Origin: Neobacillus terrae
Lineage (GTDB): Bacteria; Bacillota; Bacilli; Bacillales; Cytobacillaceae
Direction of reading: 5' to 3'
DNA: 64,000 nucleotides
Assembly (NCBI RefSeq): GCF_011393025.1
Contig: NZ_JAAOEO010000002.1
Coordinates: 62,001 to 126,000, forward strand
Below, in pieces: positions 17,970-26,805 of this stretch (positions are counted from its first letter, which is position 1; each line of letters opens with the position of its first letter). The notes beneath the pieces were generated by a model. It saw only the letters and a list, made by a program, of their open reading frames with translations. It had not been told where the DNA came from and made no database searches. The position numbers and the translations under genes are program-made.

Positions 17970-18012
17970 AATGACTTTTGTCACAGCAGAATAAAAATAG
18001 CTGCCATACAAT
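17970..18012 (+). promoter_or_regulatory. Fnr-like box and -10 of the 2-oxoacid:ferredoxin oxidoreductase operon
   Basis: AATGA-N6-TCACA (17970-17985; 8 of 10 to TGTGA-N6-TCACA) with TACAAT at 18007-18012. The box centre lies 29.5 bases before the -10, which puts it near -41.5. TTTTGTCAC at 17976-17984 also occurs at 17927-17935. Confidence 0.45.
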
Positions 18013-18080
18013 ATCAGAGGGGAAGCATTTTTTTTAGAATTTTTTGCATATGTGCAAAAAGCAAATTTGGGAGGGAGAAT

Positions 18081-19094
18081 ATGTCTATCTTACCTAGTAA
18101 AAATGAACATGGATTTTTTGAAATCCGCCTTGAATCTATCGGTGGATTAGGGGCCAATCTGGCGGGCAAAATGCTTGCTGAATCAGGTGTGCTGGGTTTG
18201 GGGTTAAATGGCTCCAACTTTTCATCATATGGATCAGAGAAAAAGGGAACACCAGTGAAAAGCTTCGTACGTTTTTGCGATCCTGATGTAGAAATCAGAG
18301 ACCATAGTCCAATAGAACAGCCTCATGTTATCGGGATTTTCCATGAAGCACTTTACAAAACAGTTAATGTGCTCAGCGGCCTGAATCCAGATGGAATTGT
18401 ATTAGTAAATTCGACCAGGGAATCTGATGATATAAAAAAAGACCTTAAGCTTGAATATGGAACATTGGCAGTTATCGATTCTCTGACGATTGCTGTTGAA
18501 GAAAAAACAAAGGTAAATACAGCTATGTTGGGAGCTATGTTCCGAATTTGTGATTTTCTTGATCCTGATTCAATGAGAAACGTTATCCGTAAAACATTCG
18601 AGAAAAAATACCCTCATCTAGTTGAACCCAATATAAGAACATTTAATAGAGGATATAACGAAGTTAATTTTAAAACCTATAAAAGTCCAGAAGGTGCAGA
18701 AGGCAAAAAATTTACCCGGCCGCTACCAAGGCTTGGGTATATGACTCAGGATATTGGAGGTGTAATGGTTGCGCAGGCAAACAGCATCCAGAAGGACTTA
18801 AGCGGATCGAGACAGGGATTCCTTCCTGAGTTCAAACAGGAAACATGCATTAATTGTGCCTCTTGTGATACAGTTTGCCCTGATTTTTGCTTTGTTTGGG
18901 AAGCTGGAGAAGACAAAAGGGGCAGAAAGCAAATGTTCCTTAAGGGGATTGATTATCAATATTGCAAAGGATGCCTGAAATGCGTTGAGGCATGTCCGAC
19001 AGATGCACTAAGTGATCTGCGTGAGATGATCGGTTATGCAGATAAACATAGAGTTAAGCAAAACTTTCCTTATGTAGCAGGAGGGCTGGCATAA
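18081..19094 (+). CDS. 2-oxoacid:acceptor oxidoreductase, fused gamma and ferredoxin (delta) subunits
   Basis: 337 aa. Residues ~10-195 are the gamma domain (FFEIRLESIGGLGANLAGKMLAESG). Residues ~250-320 hold two 4Fe-4S motifs, CINCASCDTVCP and CKGCLKCVEACP. The start is the ATG behind GGGAGGGAG; the frame reads upstream to 17961 without a ribosome site. It overlaps the next gene by one base. Together the two genes make a complete pyruvate/2-oxoacid:ferredoxin oxidoreductase with all four functional domains on two chains. The substrate is not certain from sequence. It would be oxygen-sensitive. Confidence 0.88.
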   Translation: MSILPSKNEHGFFEIRLESIGGLGANLAGKMLAESGVLGLGLNGSNFSSYGSEKKGTPVKSFVRFCDPDVEIRDHSPIEQPHVIGIFHEALYKTVNVLSGLNPDGIVLVNSTRESDDIKKDLKLEYGTLAVIDSLTIAVEEKTKVNTAMLGAMFRICDFLDPDSMRNVIRKTFEKKYPHLVEPNIRTFNRGYNEVNFKTYKSPEGAEGKKFTRPLPRLGYMTQDIGGVMVAQANSIQKDLSGSRQGFLPEFKQETCINCASCDTVCPDFCFVWEAGEDKRGRKQMFLKGIDYQYCKGCLKCVEACPTDALSDLREMIGYADKHRVKQNFPYVAGGLA

Positions 19095-21388
19095 TGGCAA
19101 TTTTAGAAGAAGATTTAAAAACTATAAATGCAGCGGAACAGGTTTCAACTTTTGAATCAGGAAACGAAATGGCTGCAATGGCTGCTGCGCAGATAAATTA
19201 TCATATTATGGGATACTTCCCAATTACACCATCAACTGAAGTTGCGCAGTATCTGGATATGATGAAGGCAAGAGGGGAGCACGATATAAAGTTGATTCCT
19301 GCTGATGGAGAGCATGGATCGGCAGGTATTTGCTATGGTGCATCTGCAACCGGAGCGAGGGTATTCAATGCCACAAGTGCAAATGGATTTTTATACATGT
19401 TGGAGCAAATGCCCGTTCAGGCCGGCACACGTTTCCCAATGGTGCTAAATCTTGTTACACGTGCCATAAGCGGTCCGCTGGATATAAGAGGAGACCATTC
19501 GGATTTGTATTATGCACTGAATACTGGCTGGGTTATATTAACGGCTAGAACACCTCAGGCTGTCTATGACATGAACGTTATGGCATTAAAGATTGCTGAA
19601 CATTCCAAAGTACGTCTGCCGGTCATTGTAGCTTATGACGGTTTCTTTACATCTCATCAAAAGAGACGGGTCGAGTATTTTAAAGACCGTACAGTTGTAC
19701 AGCAATTTGTTGGAGAATGTCCTGTAGACTACCATTTTGCAAGAGACTTACGTAAACCAGTAACAATTGGCGCCCATATGAATGGTGATGATCTAATCAA
19801 TAACCACTACCAGCAATCAGAAGCTATTTATCAGGCTGGCGAAGTGTTTAAAGAGGTTGCTGAAGAATATAAAAAATTATCAGGAAGAGAATATCCTGTA
19901 CTAGACCTATACAAAATGGATGATGCTGAAGTGGCTGTATTCCTTTTGAACTCAGCTGCTGAATCGGCTAAGGACGTTGTCGATCAGCTTCGCGCCAAGG
20001 GTATTAAAGCGGGTGTAATCAGTCCCAATATCATTCGTCCCTTCCCTGCTAAGGAAATCAGAGAGGCACTTTCAAATGTTAAAACATTGCTTGTAGGTGA
20101 GCGTGCAGATTCTTACGGAGCTAATGGTCCAAACCTCACCCATGAAATTAAATCTTCACTTCAGGATGATAAAGATAATAAAACTGTCGTGTTAAGCAGA
20201 GTATTCGGCCTTGGAGGAAAGGATTTTTATGCAAGTGATGCAGAGAAGTTTTTTGAAATCGCCATTGATGCAATGGAAAAGGGATATGCGGAAAAGCCAT
20301 TCGATTATTATGGCATTGTACCGGGGAATCCTGAAAACATCCTTAAGCCTGTAATAGAGCCACAGCATGGAGACGCATATAAAACGGGGTTAATTGAAGT
20401 GGCTATAGATGAGGAAATCAACAAACTTAAGGTGAAACTTCCTCCTCTAAGAGCACTTACCACAAAGCCAAAACGAATTGCTTCTGGCCACGGGGCATGT
20501 CCGGGCTGCGGAATTTTTGCAGGACTTGAACTCTTCTTCAAAGGAATTGAAGGAGATATAGTTGTTCTATTCCAGACTGGCTGTGCGTACGTAACGACCA
20601 CCTCCTATCCGCATAGCTCGCATAAGCAAACCATGATCCATAACTTATTCCAGAATGGAGCCGCTACATTATCAGGTACTCTTGAGGCTTTTATGGAACA
20701 GAAACGCCGCGGAGAAATCAATCTATCAGATGATGCAACCTTTGTGATGATCACTGGTGATGGCGGCATGGATATCGGCATGGGCTCGGCAATTGGAACA
20801 GCCTTGCGCGGTCATAAGCTGATTATGCTCGAATATGATAATGAAGGCTATATGAATACAGGATCACAAATGTCATACTCCACCCCTATGGGGCATATGA
20901 CCAGTACGACAAGTATTGGCAAGACACAGAAAGGTAAGGCGTTCCACCATAAAGATACTGCGCAAATAATGGCAGCAACTAATATTCCTTATGTATTTAC
21001 AGGGTCTGAAGCATTTCCTCAGGATTTGGTTAAAAAAGGCGCCAAGGCTCAATGGTACGCCCAAAATATAGGCACAGTTTATGGGAAAATCCTGATTACC
21101 TGCCCGCTAAACTGGAAATCTGAGGACCGATTTGGGGAGAAAATAATGGAAGCAGCGGTTAACTCCTGTTTCTTCCCGCTTTACGAAGTGGAGCAAGGTG
21201 TTACATCTATTACTTATAATCCGGACGATAAAAACAAACGTATTGAGCTGTCTGAATGGCTGGAATATATGGGAAAAACAAAACATCTTTTAAAGGAAGA
21301 AAATAAACCAATGCTTTCCGAATTTGAAGCAGAGGTTGAAAAAAGATGGCAAAAACTAAAAGCCAAGAATGAAAATCCTTTTTTGTAA
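19094..21388 (+). CDS. 2-oxoacid:acceptor oxidoreductase, fused alpha and beta subunits (TPP enzyme)
   Basis: 764 aa. The N-terminal ~400 residues are the alpha pyrimidine-binding domain (MGYFPITPSTEVAQYL, ADGEHGSAGICYGASATGARVFNATSANG). The C-terminal ~300 are the beta domain, with GHGACPGCG and QTGCAY supplying iron-sulfur cysteines and TPP-binding GDGGMDIG. It decarboxylates a 2-oxoacid with CoA and passes electrons to the fused ferredoxin domain encoded upstream. It differs from the separate two-subunit KorAB type by the alpha-beta fusion and by the built-in ferredoxin domain of its partner. Confidence 0.9.
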   Translation: MAILEEDLKTINAAEQVSTFESGNEMAAMAAAQINYHIMGYFPITPSTEVAQYLDMMKARGEHDIKLIPADGEHGSAGICYGASATGARVFNATSANGFLYMLEQMPVQAGTRFPMVLNLVTRAISGPLDIRGDHSDLYYALNTGWVILTARTPQAVYDMNVMALKIAEHSKVRLPVIVAYDGFFTSHQKRRVEYFKDRTVVQQFVGECPVDYHFARDLRKPVTIGAHMNGDDLINNHYQQSEAIYQAGEVFKEVAEEYKKLSGREYPVLDLYKMDDAEVAVFLLNSAAESAKDVVDQLRAKGIKAGVISPNIIRPFPAKEIREALSNVKTLLVGERADSYGANGPNLTHEIKSSLQDDKDNKTVVLSRVFGLGGKDFYASDAEKFFEIAIDAMEKGYAEKPFDYYGIVPGNPENILKPVIEPQHGDAYKTGLIEVAIDEEINKLKVKLPPLRALTTKPKRIASGHGACPGCGIFAGLELFFKGIEGDIVVLFQTGCAYVTTTSYPHSSHKQTMIHNLFQNGAATLSGTLEAFMEQKRRGEINLSDDATFVMITGDGGMDIGMGSAIGTALRGHKLIMLEYDNEGYMNTGSQMSYSTPMGHMTSTTSIGKTQKGKAFHHKDTAQIMAATNIPYVFTGSEAFPQDLVKKGAKAQWYAQNIGTVYGKILITCPLNWKSEDRFGEKIMEAAVNSCFFPLYEVEQGVTSITYNPDDKNKRIELSEWLEYMGKTKHLLKEENKPMLSEFEAEVEKRWQKLKAKNENPFL

Positions 21389-21426
21389 AAATAAAAAAGA
21401 GAATTAATACTCTAATAGTTTGGCTT

Positions 21427-21452
21427 AAAAGCATCCTGCGGGGTGCTTTTTT
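21427..21452 (+). terminator. Terminator of the oxidoreductase operon
   Basis: AAAAGCATCC-TGCG-GGGTGCTTTTTT. Confidence 0.85.
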
Positions 21453-21675
21453 GCTGCCTGCATTTTTCTTAAAAATGAGAGAGTGTTTAACAACTATTAA
21501 CCGTAAAAATGTTGGTCTGAGATTAGTTTGTTAGAGCTTGAGCTGATTTTTGTCAGATTATGCAATATTATGTTTCCTCATAATTTTTTTTCTATTATAA
21601 TGAATGAAAAGAATAGTAGAAATATTCAATTTTACATAACTTTAACAGCTTAGGAAACATGAGGGGGAAGTACCA

Positions 21676-23475
21676 GTGAAGCTATTGCGAAGAAAGTCTG
21701 GGACAAAGACAGTCAAGCCCAAAGAGAAAAAAAGAACAAATAGGATTGAAAAAGCAATTGAATCCTTATTTAAGTGGAAATTTTGGCAAAACCTGAAGAT
21801 AGGGCAGAAATACGGGGCTGCCTTGTTTGTCACAATAGTCCTGTTTGCATTATCGACTATTATTATTTTTGTCCTGTTAACCAGGGTAAGTTCAAGTCTT
21901 GACCAGGTGAGAGATACTGGTCAAAGAGCTGTAAAGATTACAGAGGCTGAAGCAATTTTTGAACAAAAGGGCGGGATTATCGGGAACTATATCATTGACT
22001 CTAATCCTGGCCACCTTAACCATTTTTATCAACTTACTGCTAAACTCAATACATTAAAAAAAGAGTTTGAAGGATCATTAACATCTGGAAAAAAGAAAAA
22101 ATTGCTTTCGGAAATTGACAAAAATGACGAAGAATTAAACAAGTTGTTTAAAGACCAAATTATTCCTGGAGTGCGGCTTCAGCATGTCAGGGATTATCGT
22201 TCCGGTAAGCTAAGAGCAGACAGATTAATTGAAAATACGATTACTAAACTGGATAAGCTCGGAAATGATTTAAAGCAGGAACAGGAAGGTTCAGTTTCTT
22301 CTGCTAAGTCTCAACTGGTGCTTACGATTATTGTGCTTATACTATCAATCTGTATTTCTGCTGCCTTGGGAATCGCATCTATATTAATTATTGGCCGGAT
22401 TGTTTCCCGAAAACTTGGCCAGATTGTCAATGTATCAAATGAAATTTCATCTGGGAATTTAACCGTTGCTTCTGTCGAATATGATGGAAAGGATGAGGTT
22501 GCAGACTTAAGCAGGGCCATAAATACAATGAAAGAAAAACTTCAGGCAATGATTCAGGAAATACAGGGTGTTTCAAGCTATGTAACGAATCAAAGCAGAG
22601 AGTTAAATGGAGCAGCAGAGGAAGTTAAAGAAGCGAGCCAGCAGGTTGCTTCCACTATGCAGGAACTTTCAGGGGGAGCAGAAGAACAGGCTAGCACTGC
22701 TGCAGACCTTGTTCATTTAATGGAAAAATACCTTTCGAAGGTGGAAGAGGCAGTCCAAAACGGAAATGTCATTCACTCATCTTCAAACCAGGTTCTCGAG
22801 CTGACCAACCAGGGTGATCAGCTAATGGAAGCCTCACAGCACCAAATGGTAAAGATTAATGAAATTATGAAACAGTCAGTTGAAAGGGTTAAGGGGCTCG
22901 ATAATCAGACGAAACAGATTTCGAAATTGGTTCAGGTGATTAATGAGATTGCTGGTCAAACCAATTTGCTTGCTCTAAATGCAGCGATCGAAGCAGCCCG
23001 CGCCGGTGAGCATGGAAGAGGCTTCTCTGTGGTTGCTTCAGAGGTAAGAAAGCTTGCTGAACAAGTTTCATTTTCAGTCTCTGATATTACCAAGATTGTT
23101 GATGGAATTAAAACTGAGTCACATCAAGTAGTATCTTCGTTGCAAACAGGATATAAAGAGGTAGAGGAAGGTACTGAACAAATTGAGATTACCGGTATGA
23201 CCTTTAAAAAGATCCATGGTGCAGTCAATTTAATGACAGAAAAAGTTAATGGAATTTCCTCTAATCTTGAGCAGATATCTATAAACTCTGCAAATATGAA
23301 TTCTTCAATAGAAAATATAGCTTCTGTTTCTGAACAGTCTGCCGCTGGAATTGAACAGACAAGTGCATCCATTTCACAAACCAATTATTCTATGGAAAGC
23401 ATTTCCGAACATGCCCGTTCACTCTCTGATCTCTCCCAGCAACTGGACGAAATGATATCTAAATTTAAATTATAA
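21676..23475 (+). CDS. Methyl-accepting chemotaxis protein
   Basis: 599 aa from a GTG start behind GAGGGGGAAG. A basic cytosolic stretch of ~48 residues precedes membrane helix 1 (~49-75). A mostly helical extracellular sensor (~76-210) resembles a four-helix bundle; no CACHE motif is evident. Membrane helix 2 (~213-237), a HAMP domain and the signalling domain follow, with hairpin tip [29 protein letters not shown]. The ligand is unknown. It is a single gene with a weak terminator. Confidence 0.93.
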   Translation: MKLLRRKSGTKTVKPKEKKRTNRIEKAIESLFKWKFWQNLKIGQKYGAALFVTIVLFALSTIIIFVLLTRVSSSLDQVRDTGQRAVKITEAEAIFEQKGGIIGNYIIDSNPGHLNHFYQLTAKLNTLKKEFEGSLTSGKKKKLLSEIDKNDEELNKLFKDQIIPGVRLQHVRDYRSGKLRADRLIENTITKLDKLGNDLKQEQEGSVSSAKSQLVLTIIVLILSICISAALGIASILIIGRIVSRKLGQIVNVSNEISSGNLTVASVEYDGKDEVADLSRAINTMKEKLQAMIQEIQGVSSYVTNQSRELNGAAEEVKEASQQVASTMQELSGGAEEQASTAADLVHLMEKYLSKVEEAVQNGNVIHSSSNQVLELTNQGDQLMEASQHQMVKINEIMKQSVERVKGLDNQTKQISKLVQVINEIAGQTNLLALNAAIEAARAGEHGRGFSVVASEVRKLAEQVSFSVSDITKIVDGIKTESHQVVSSLQTGYKEVEEGTEQIEITGMTFKKIHGAVNLMTEKVNGISSNLEQISINSANMNSSIENIASVSEQSAAGIEQTSASISQTNYSMESISEHARSLSDLSQQLDEMISKFKL

Positions 23476-23484
23476 TCCTATTCT

Positions 23485-23518
23485 TAACCGCTTCTTATGG
23501 GAGCGGTTAATTTATTTA
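23485..23518 (+). terminator. Terminator of the chemoreceptor gene
   Basis: TAACCGCTTC pairs with GAGCGGTTA, followed by ATTTATTT. Confidence 0.65.
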
Positions 23519-23548
23519 CATGAAATTTTATTTTTTGACAAAAATATA

Positions 23549-23577
23549 AAAGGTTTTTTTTGCAGATTATAGAATAA
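23549..23577 (+). promoter_or_regulatory. SigH-type promoter of the KinE-like kinase
   Basis: AAAGGTTTT (23549-23557; 8 of 9 to RNAGGAWWW), an 11-base spacer, and ATAGAATAA (23569-23577; 9 of 9 to RNNGAATWW). SigH drives early sporulation genes. Confidence 0.55.
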
Positions 23578-23628
23578 TAGAAATAAAACTTAAGGACCAC
23601 GGAATTGATACAGGGGAGGGGCATTGTA

Positions 23629-25479
23629 GTGAGCAAGAACGAGGAAATTGCCATTTTAAAACAAGAAATAGCCCTTTTAAAGCAGGAATATGACGAATTT
23701 AAAAAAACGGCACTAGAGAGAGAAATTTCTACTGTTTTTGAATCTGCAGCAGATGCCATCATTTTGTATAAAAAAGATGGTTCAATTGTGGCTGCCAACC
23801 AGGCATTTTCCAGGATAACCGATATTCCCCTAGAAGAAATGAAAGGACGATCTCTTAAAGATTTTATTCCAAAAGAAAAAAGATACAAGCTTAAAAGGAT
23901 TCAAACATTAATAGAACATACCGGAAAGGCACAAGGCATATTACCAATTCAACATTCAAAAGGTACCTTTTATTTTGAAGCAGTGGTTTCCAAGAATGAA
24001 AGAATGGATTGCAACTTGGCTATTATGCGTGATGTTACACACAAAAGAATACTCGAGCAAAAAGTAAGAAAAAATGAGCACCTTTTCAAGGAGCTGTTTT
24101 TGGAAGCGCTGGATGGAATTATTTTTTGGGATACAAAAGGGCGGATTCTAAATGCCAATTCAGCAGCTTGCAGAATATTGGAATACGATAACTCAGATTT
24201 AATAGAAAGACATTTTATGGATCTCCCGATAAAAACTGAAAAAAATCGTTCGCTTTATAAAATAATGGCCGAGTTTAAATCTTCTGGTGCTGTAAGAGAT
24301 GAGCTTTATTTTAAAGTTCAGGATGGAAGAGAGAAACTGCTTGAATTTACTTGCCGAATGCATTCTGTTGATGGATTGCATATGACCATTTTTCGGGATA
24401 TTACTGAACGGAACAAAATGGAAAAGGAACTCCGCGAAAGTGAGCAGATTTTTAGAATTATATTTGAAGAAGCTCTCGATGGAATTATTTTATGGGACGA
24501 GCATTTTGAAATTATGGATATTAACAGCTCGGCTATTGACATGCTTGGACTGAAAAAGGAGCAAATGGCCGGACAAAGCTTAGTGGATTTAGTCAGCCAC
24601 TGCGATATAAAAAAAGAGGACCTTTTAAAGCATGTGGATTTGGTTATTCAAAATGGCAAGGATGCCTCTTCGATAAATCTTACCACTTACGATGGCGAGA
24701 AACGCCATATTGAATTTTCAACCCAGCATGCCTTGGTAGCAGGATTAAATGTTACTGTTTTTAAAGATATTTCTGAAAGAATTCAAATGGAGGAACAGTT
24801 GAGAAAATCCGATACCCTGAATGTACTTGGTGAGCTTGCTGCAGGCATTGCTCATGAAATTCGTAATCCAATGACTGCACTCAAAGGGTTTATTCAGCTA
24901 TTGCAAGGGAGCATTAAAGAAGAGAACGCCATGTATTATCAGGTTATTACTTCTGAACTTCAAAGAATTGATAGTATTATTAATGAATTCCTCATTCTTG
25001 CAAAGCCGCAGGCCGTGAGATTTCAAGAGAAGGATGTTGTGGGAATTATGCAAAAAACAGTTGAACTTTTGAATGCCCAGGCTGTTCTCCACAATGTCCA
25101 ATTTGAATTGGAACCGGACGCAGGGCTTCCTCCTATTTTTTGCGAACCAAATCAATTAAAAAAGGTTTTTATTAATATCATTAAAAATGCTATTGAAGTA
25201 ATGCCTAATGGGGGAACAATATCAATAGAAATAAAACAGCAGGAAGATATGGTCCTAATTTCTATAAAAGACCAAGGGGCAGGAATACCTGTGGAAAAAA
25301 TAAAACGGTTGGGCGAACCATTTTACACAACCAAGGAACGTGGAACAGGACTGGGATTAATGGTTAGCTTCAAAATTATTGAAGAGCACAGGGGAAAAGT
25401 AGAAATAGAAAGCAAAATGGGCAAAGGCACTACCTTTCATATTTCACTCCCGATCAAGCCGGCTAAAGGAAAGAAATGA
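23629..25479 (+). CDS. kinE: Sporulation-type sensor histidine kinase, KinE-like
   Basis: 616 aa cytosolic kinase. A short coiled coil (~1-30) is followed by three PAS domains (~32-145, 152-268, 277-395; DGIIFWDTKGRILNANSAA and DGIILWDEHFEIMDINSSA mark the second and third), HisKA with H409 in AAGIAHEIRNPMTALKGFIQLLQG, and HATPase with N, G1 (DQGAGIP) and G2 (GTGLGL) boxes. The H-box is of the Spo0F-specific KinA-E class and no response regulator is adjacent. The position just before the mtn genes matches kinE in B. subtilis. The start is GTG 23629 behind AGGGGAGGGG; the TTG at 23605 lies upstream of that site. Paralog identity is probable, not certain. Confidence 0.8.
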   Translation: MSKNEEIAILKQEIALLKQEYDEFKKTALEREISTVFESAADAIILYKKDGSIVAANQAFSRITDIPLEEMKGRSLKDFIPKEKRYKLKRIQTLIEHTGKAQGILPIQHSKGTFYFEAVVSKNERMDCNLAIMRDVTHKRILEQKVRKNEHLFKELFLEALDGIIFWDTKGRILNANSAACRILEYDNSDLIERHFMDLPIKTEKNRSLYKIMAEFKSSGAVRDELYFKVQDGREKLLEFTCRMHSVDGLHMTIFRDITERNKMEKELRESEQIFRIIFEEALDGIILWDEHFEIMDINSSAIDMLGLKKEQMAGQSLVDLVSHCDIKKEDLLKHVDLVIQNGKDASSINLTTYDGEKRHIEFSTQHALVAGLNVTVFKDISERIQMEEQLRKSDTLNVLGELAAGIAHEIRNPMTALKGFIQLLQGSIKEENAMYYQVITSELQRIDSIINEFLILAKPQAVRFQEKDVVGIMQKTVELLNAQAVLHNVQFELEPDAGLPPIFCEPNQLKKVFINIIKNAIEVMPNGGTISIEIKQQEDMVLISIKDQGAGIPVEKIKRLGEPFYTTKERGTGLGLMVSFKIIEEHRGKVEIESKMGKGTTFHISLPIKPAKGKK

Positions 25480-25510
25480 AAACACTTCTTCATGAAGTGT
25501 TTTTTGTTTT
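25478..25510 (+). terminator. Terminator of kinE
   Basis: AAAACACTTC-TTCAT-GAAGTGTTTTTTG, starting on the stop codon. Confidence 0.85.
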
Positions 25511-25549
25511 AGAAGGGTCCTATACTGGGATAATTATTCCAAATTGTGC

Positions 25550-25589
25550 TTGACGCAAGAAATTTAATTTGATATATATCTAATTAGAT
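25550..25589 (+). promoter_or_regulatory. SigA promoter with overlapping 12-bp palindrome
   Basis: TTGACG (25550-25555), a 17-base spacer and TATATA (25573-25578). The perfect palindrome ATCTAATTAGAT (25578-25589) sits at the start site and is the likely autoregulatory operator for the ArsR-type protein. Confidence 0.6.
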
Positions 25590-25614
25590 GATAATAAAAA
25601 AAGAGGTGCACTCG

Positions 25615-26202
25615 ATGCAGTTGGATAAACTAGTGGCTTTTTATAAAACAATGGGAGATCCCACAAGGGTCCGGATTGTATCCTTGCTGGCAAAAGGACC
25701 TCTCCATGGCCAGGCAATTGCAGGCAAGCTAGGATTAACTCCGCCTACCATAACTCATCATTTGAAAAAACTACGGGATATCAGTGTGGTTACCGAGAAA
25801 AGAGATAAAAACACGATTTATTTTTATCTAAATCAAAAAATGATAAAGCAGCAAGCTAAGGCTCTTACACAGCTGCTAGAGGAAAGAGGAGATGAAATGG
25901 AAAATATGGTAGAAGCAAGTCTGGAAAAACAAAAGATACTAGCCAACTTTTTTACAAAAGACGGCAGACTGAAAAGCCTTCCTGCACAGCGTAAAAAAAG
26001 ACTATATGTATTTGAACATATTGTCAGCGGATTAAAAAAGGGAAAAAAATATCAGGAAAAAGAAATAAATGAGTATATCAAACAATTCCATGAAGATTAT
26101 GCAACAATACGCCGGGAATTTATCATGAACCATTATATGTACAGGGAAAATGGTATCTATGAGCTTAACCCAGAAGAAATGTGGGCTAAGATAGAAAATT
26201 AA
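25615..26202 (+). CDS. ArsR-type winged-helix regulator with C-terminal DUF2087
   Basis: 195 aa. Residues ~5-85 form an ArsR winged helix (GDPTRVRIVSLLAKGPLHGQAIAGKLGLTPPTITHHLKKLRD). Residues ~110-190 match DUF2087 (KSLPAQRKKRLYVFEHIVSGLKKGKKYQEKEINEYIKQFHEDYATIRREFI). No metal-binding ELCVCDL-type motif is present, so it is not a classical metal sensor. It starts at an ATG behind AGAGGTG. It is monocistronic, so its targets are likely itself and distant genes. Confidence 0.85.
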   Translation: MQLDKLVAFYKTMGDPTRVRIVSLLAKGPLHGQAIAGKLGLTPPTITHHLKKLRDISVVTEKRDKNTIYFYLNQKMIKQQAKALTQLLEERGDEMENMVEASLEKQKILANFFTKDGRLKSLPAQRKKRLYVFEHIVSGLKKGKKYQEKEINEYIKQFHEDYATIRREFIMNHYMYRENGIYELNPEEMWAKIEN

Positions 26203-26230
26203 AAAGCAGCTGGAGAGGCTGCCTTTTTTA
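26203..26230 (+). terminator. Terminator of the ArsR/DUF2087 gene
   Basis: AAAAGCAGC-TGGAGAG-GCTGCCTTTTTT. Confidence 0.85.
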
Positions 26231-26264
26231 AAAAAATTTAAGGTCTGATTGTTGTTTTAAATTA

Positions 26265-26635
26265 AGGCTCTTTTCTAAGAGATTGTTGCAAATTGAAGAA
26301 ACTGTGAGCAAAAATAGGCGAGATCCTCGAAAATGCATTTGCATTTTCTTCGTGCGGTGACGATTCACTGATGCAATCTCAACGTCCTGCGGTAAAAGCA
26401 AGCCAGGCAAGACCCCGCAGGTCGTTAGAGACCGAGGAGAAAGAAGAACGGAAGCGCCTTGTTCAGCCCCGACAAGCGCTGGAGGGCCTGACGATGAAGT
26501 CGTTCTTTACTTCAAAGTCAGGACTGAAGCGACCTCGAGGGGCTAGGTGCTGAAGTTTGACAGGCTCGCGGATTGCCCGCGAAAAGCGAGTCTATTTTTT
26601 GCTTTTATAAACAACAAAGTTTACGAAAAGAGCCT
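26265..26635. mobile_element. 371-bp non-coding repeat element with terminal inverted repeats
   Basis: It is bounded by a perfect 11-bp inverted repeat, AGGCTCTTTTC (26265-26275) and GAAAAGAGCCT (26625-26635), with looser pairing inward to TTGTTG. The core (~26438-26563) is nearly identical to the reverse complement of ~39459-39584. No transposase is encoded, so it is MITE-like. Short ORFs here are repeat sequence. It occupies the position downstream of mtnK where mtnA would be expected. Confidence 0.65.
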
Positions 26636-26805
26636 GATTAAATGATTAAGCATAGAATCCGTGACACTCCTCGAAAGTGCATTCGCATTTCCTTCGTGAA
26701 GTGTTTATTTGAGGATGCTCATTCAATATTCTAGGGAGATTCTAGTAAATATCAACAATATAGTTAAACCAAAGCCAATAGTTTTAAAGAGGAAAAGGCT
26801 TTTTC

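Noticed and set aside
26371..26553. 60-codon plus-strand ORF
   Set aside because: Lies inside the MITE-like repeat and its counterpart at 39459-39584 does not preserve a coding pattern.
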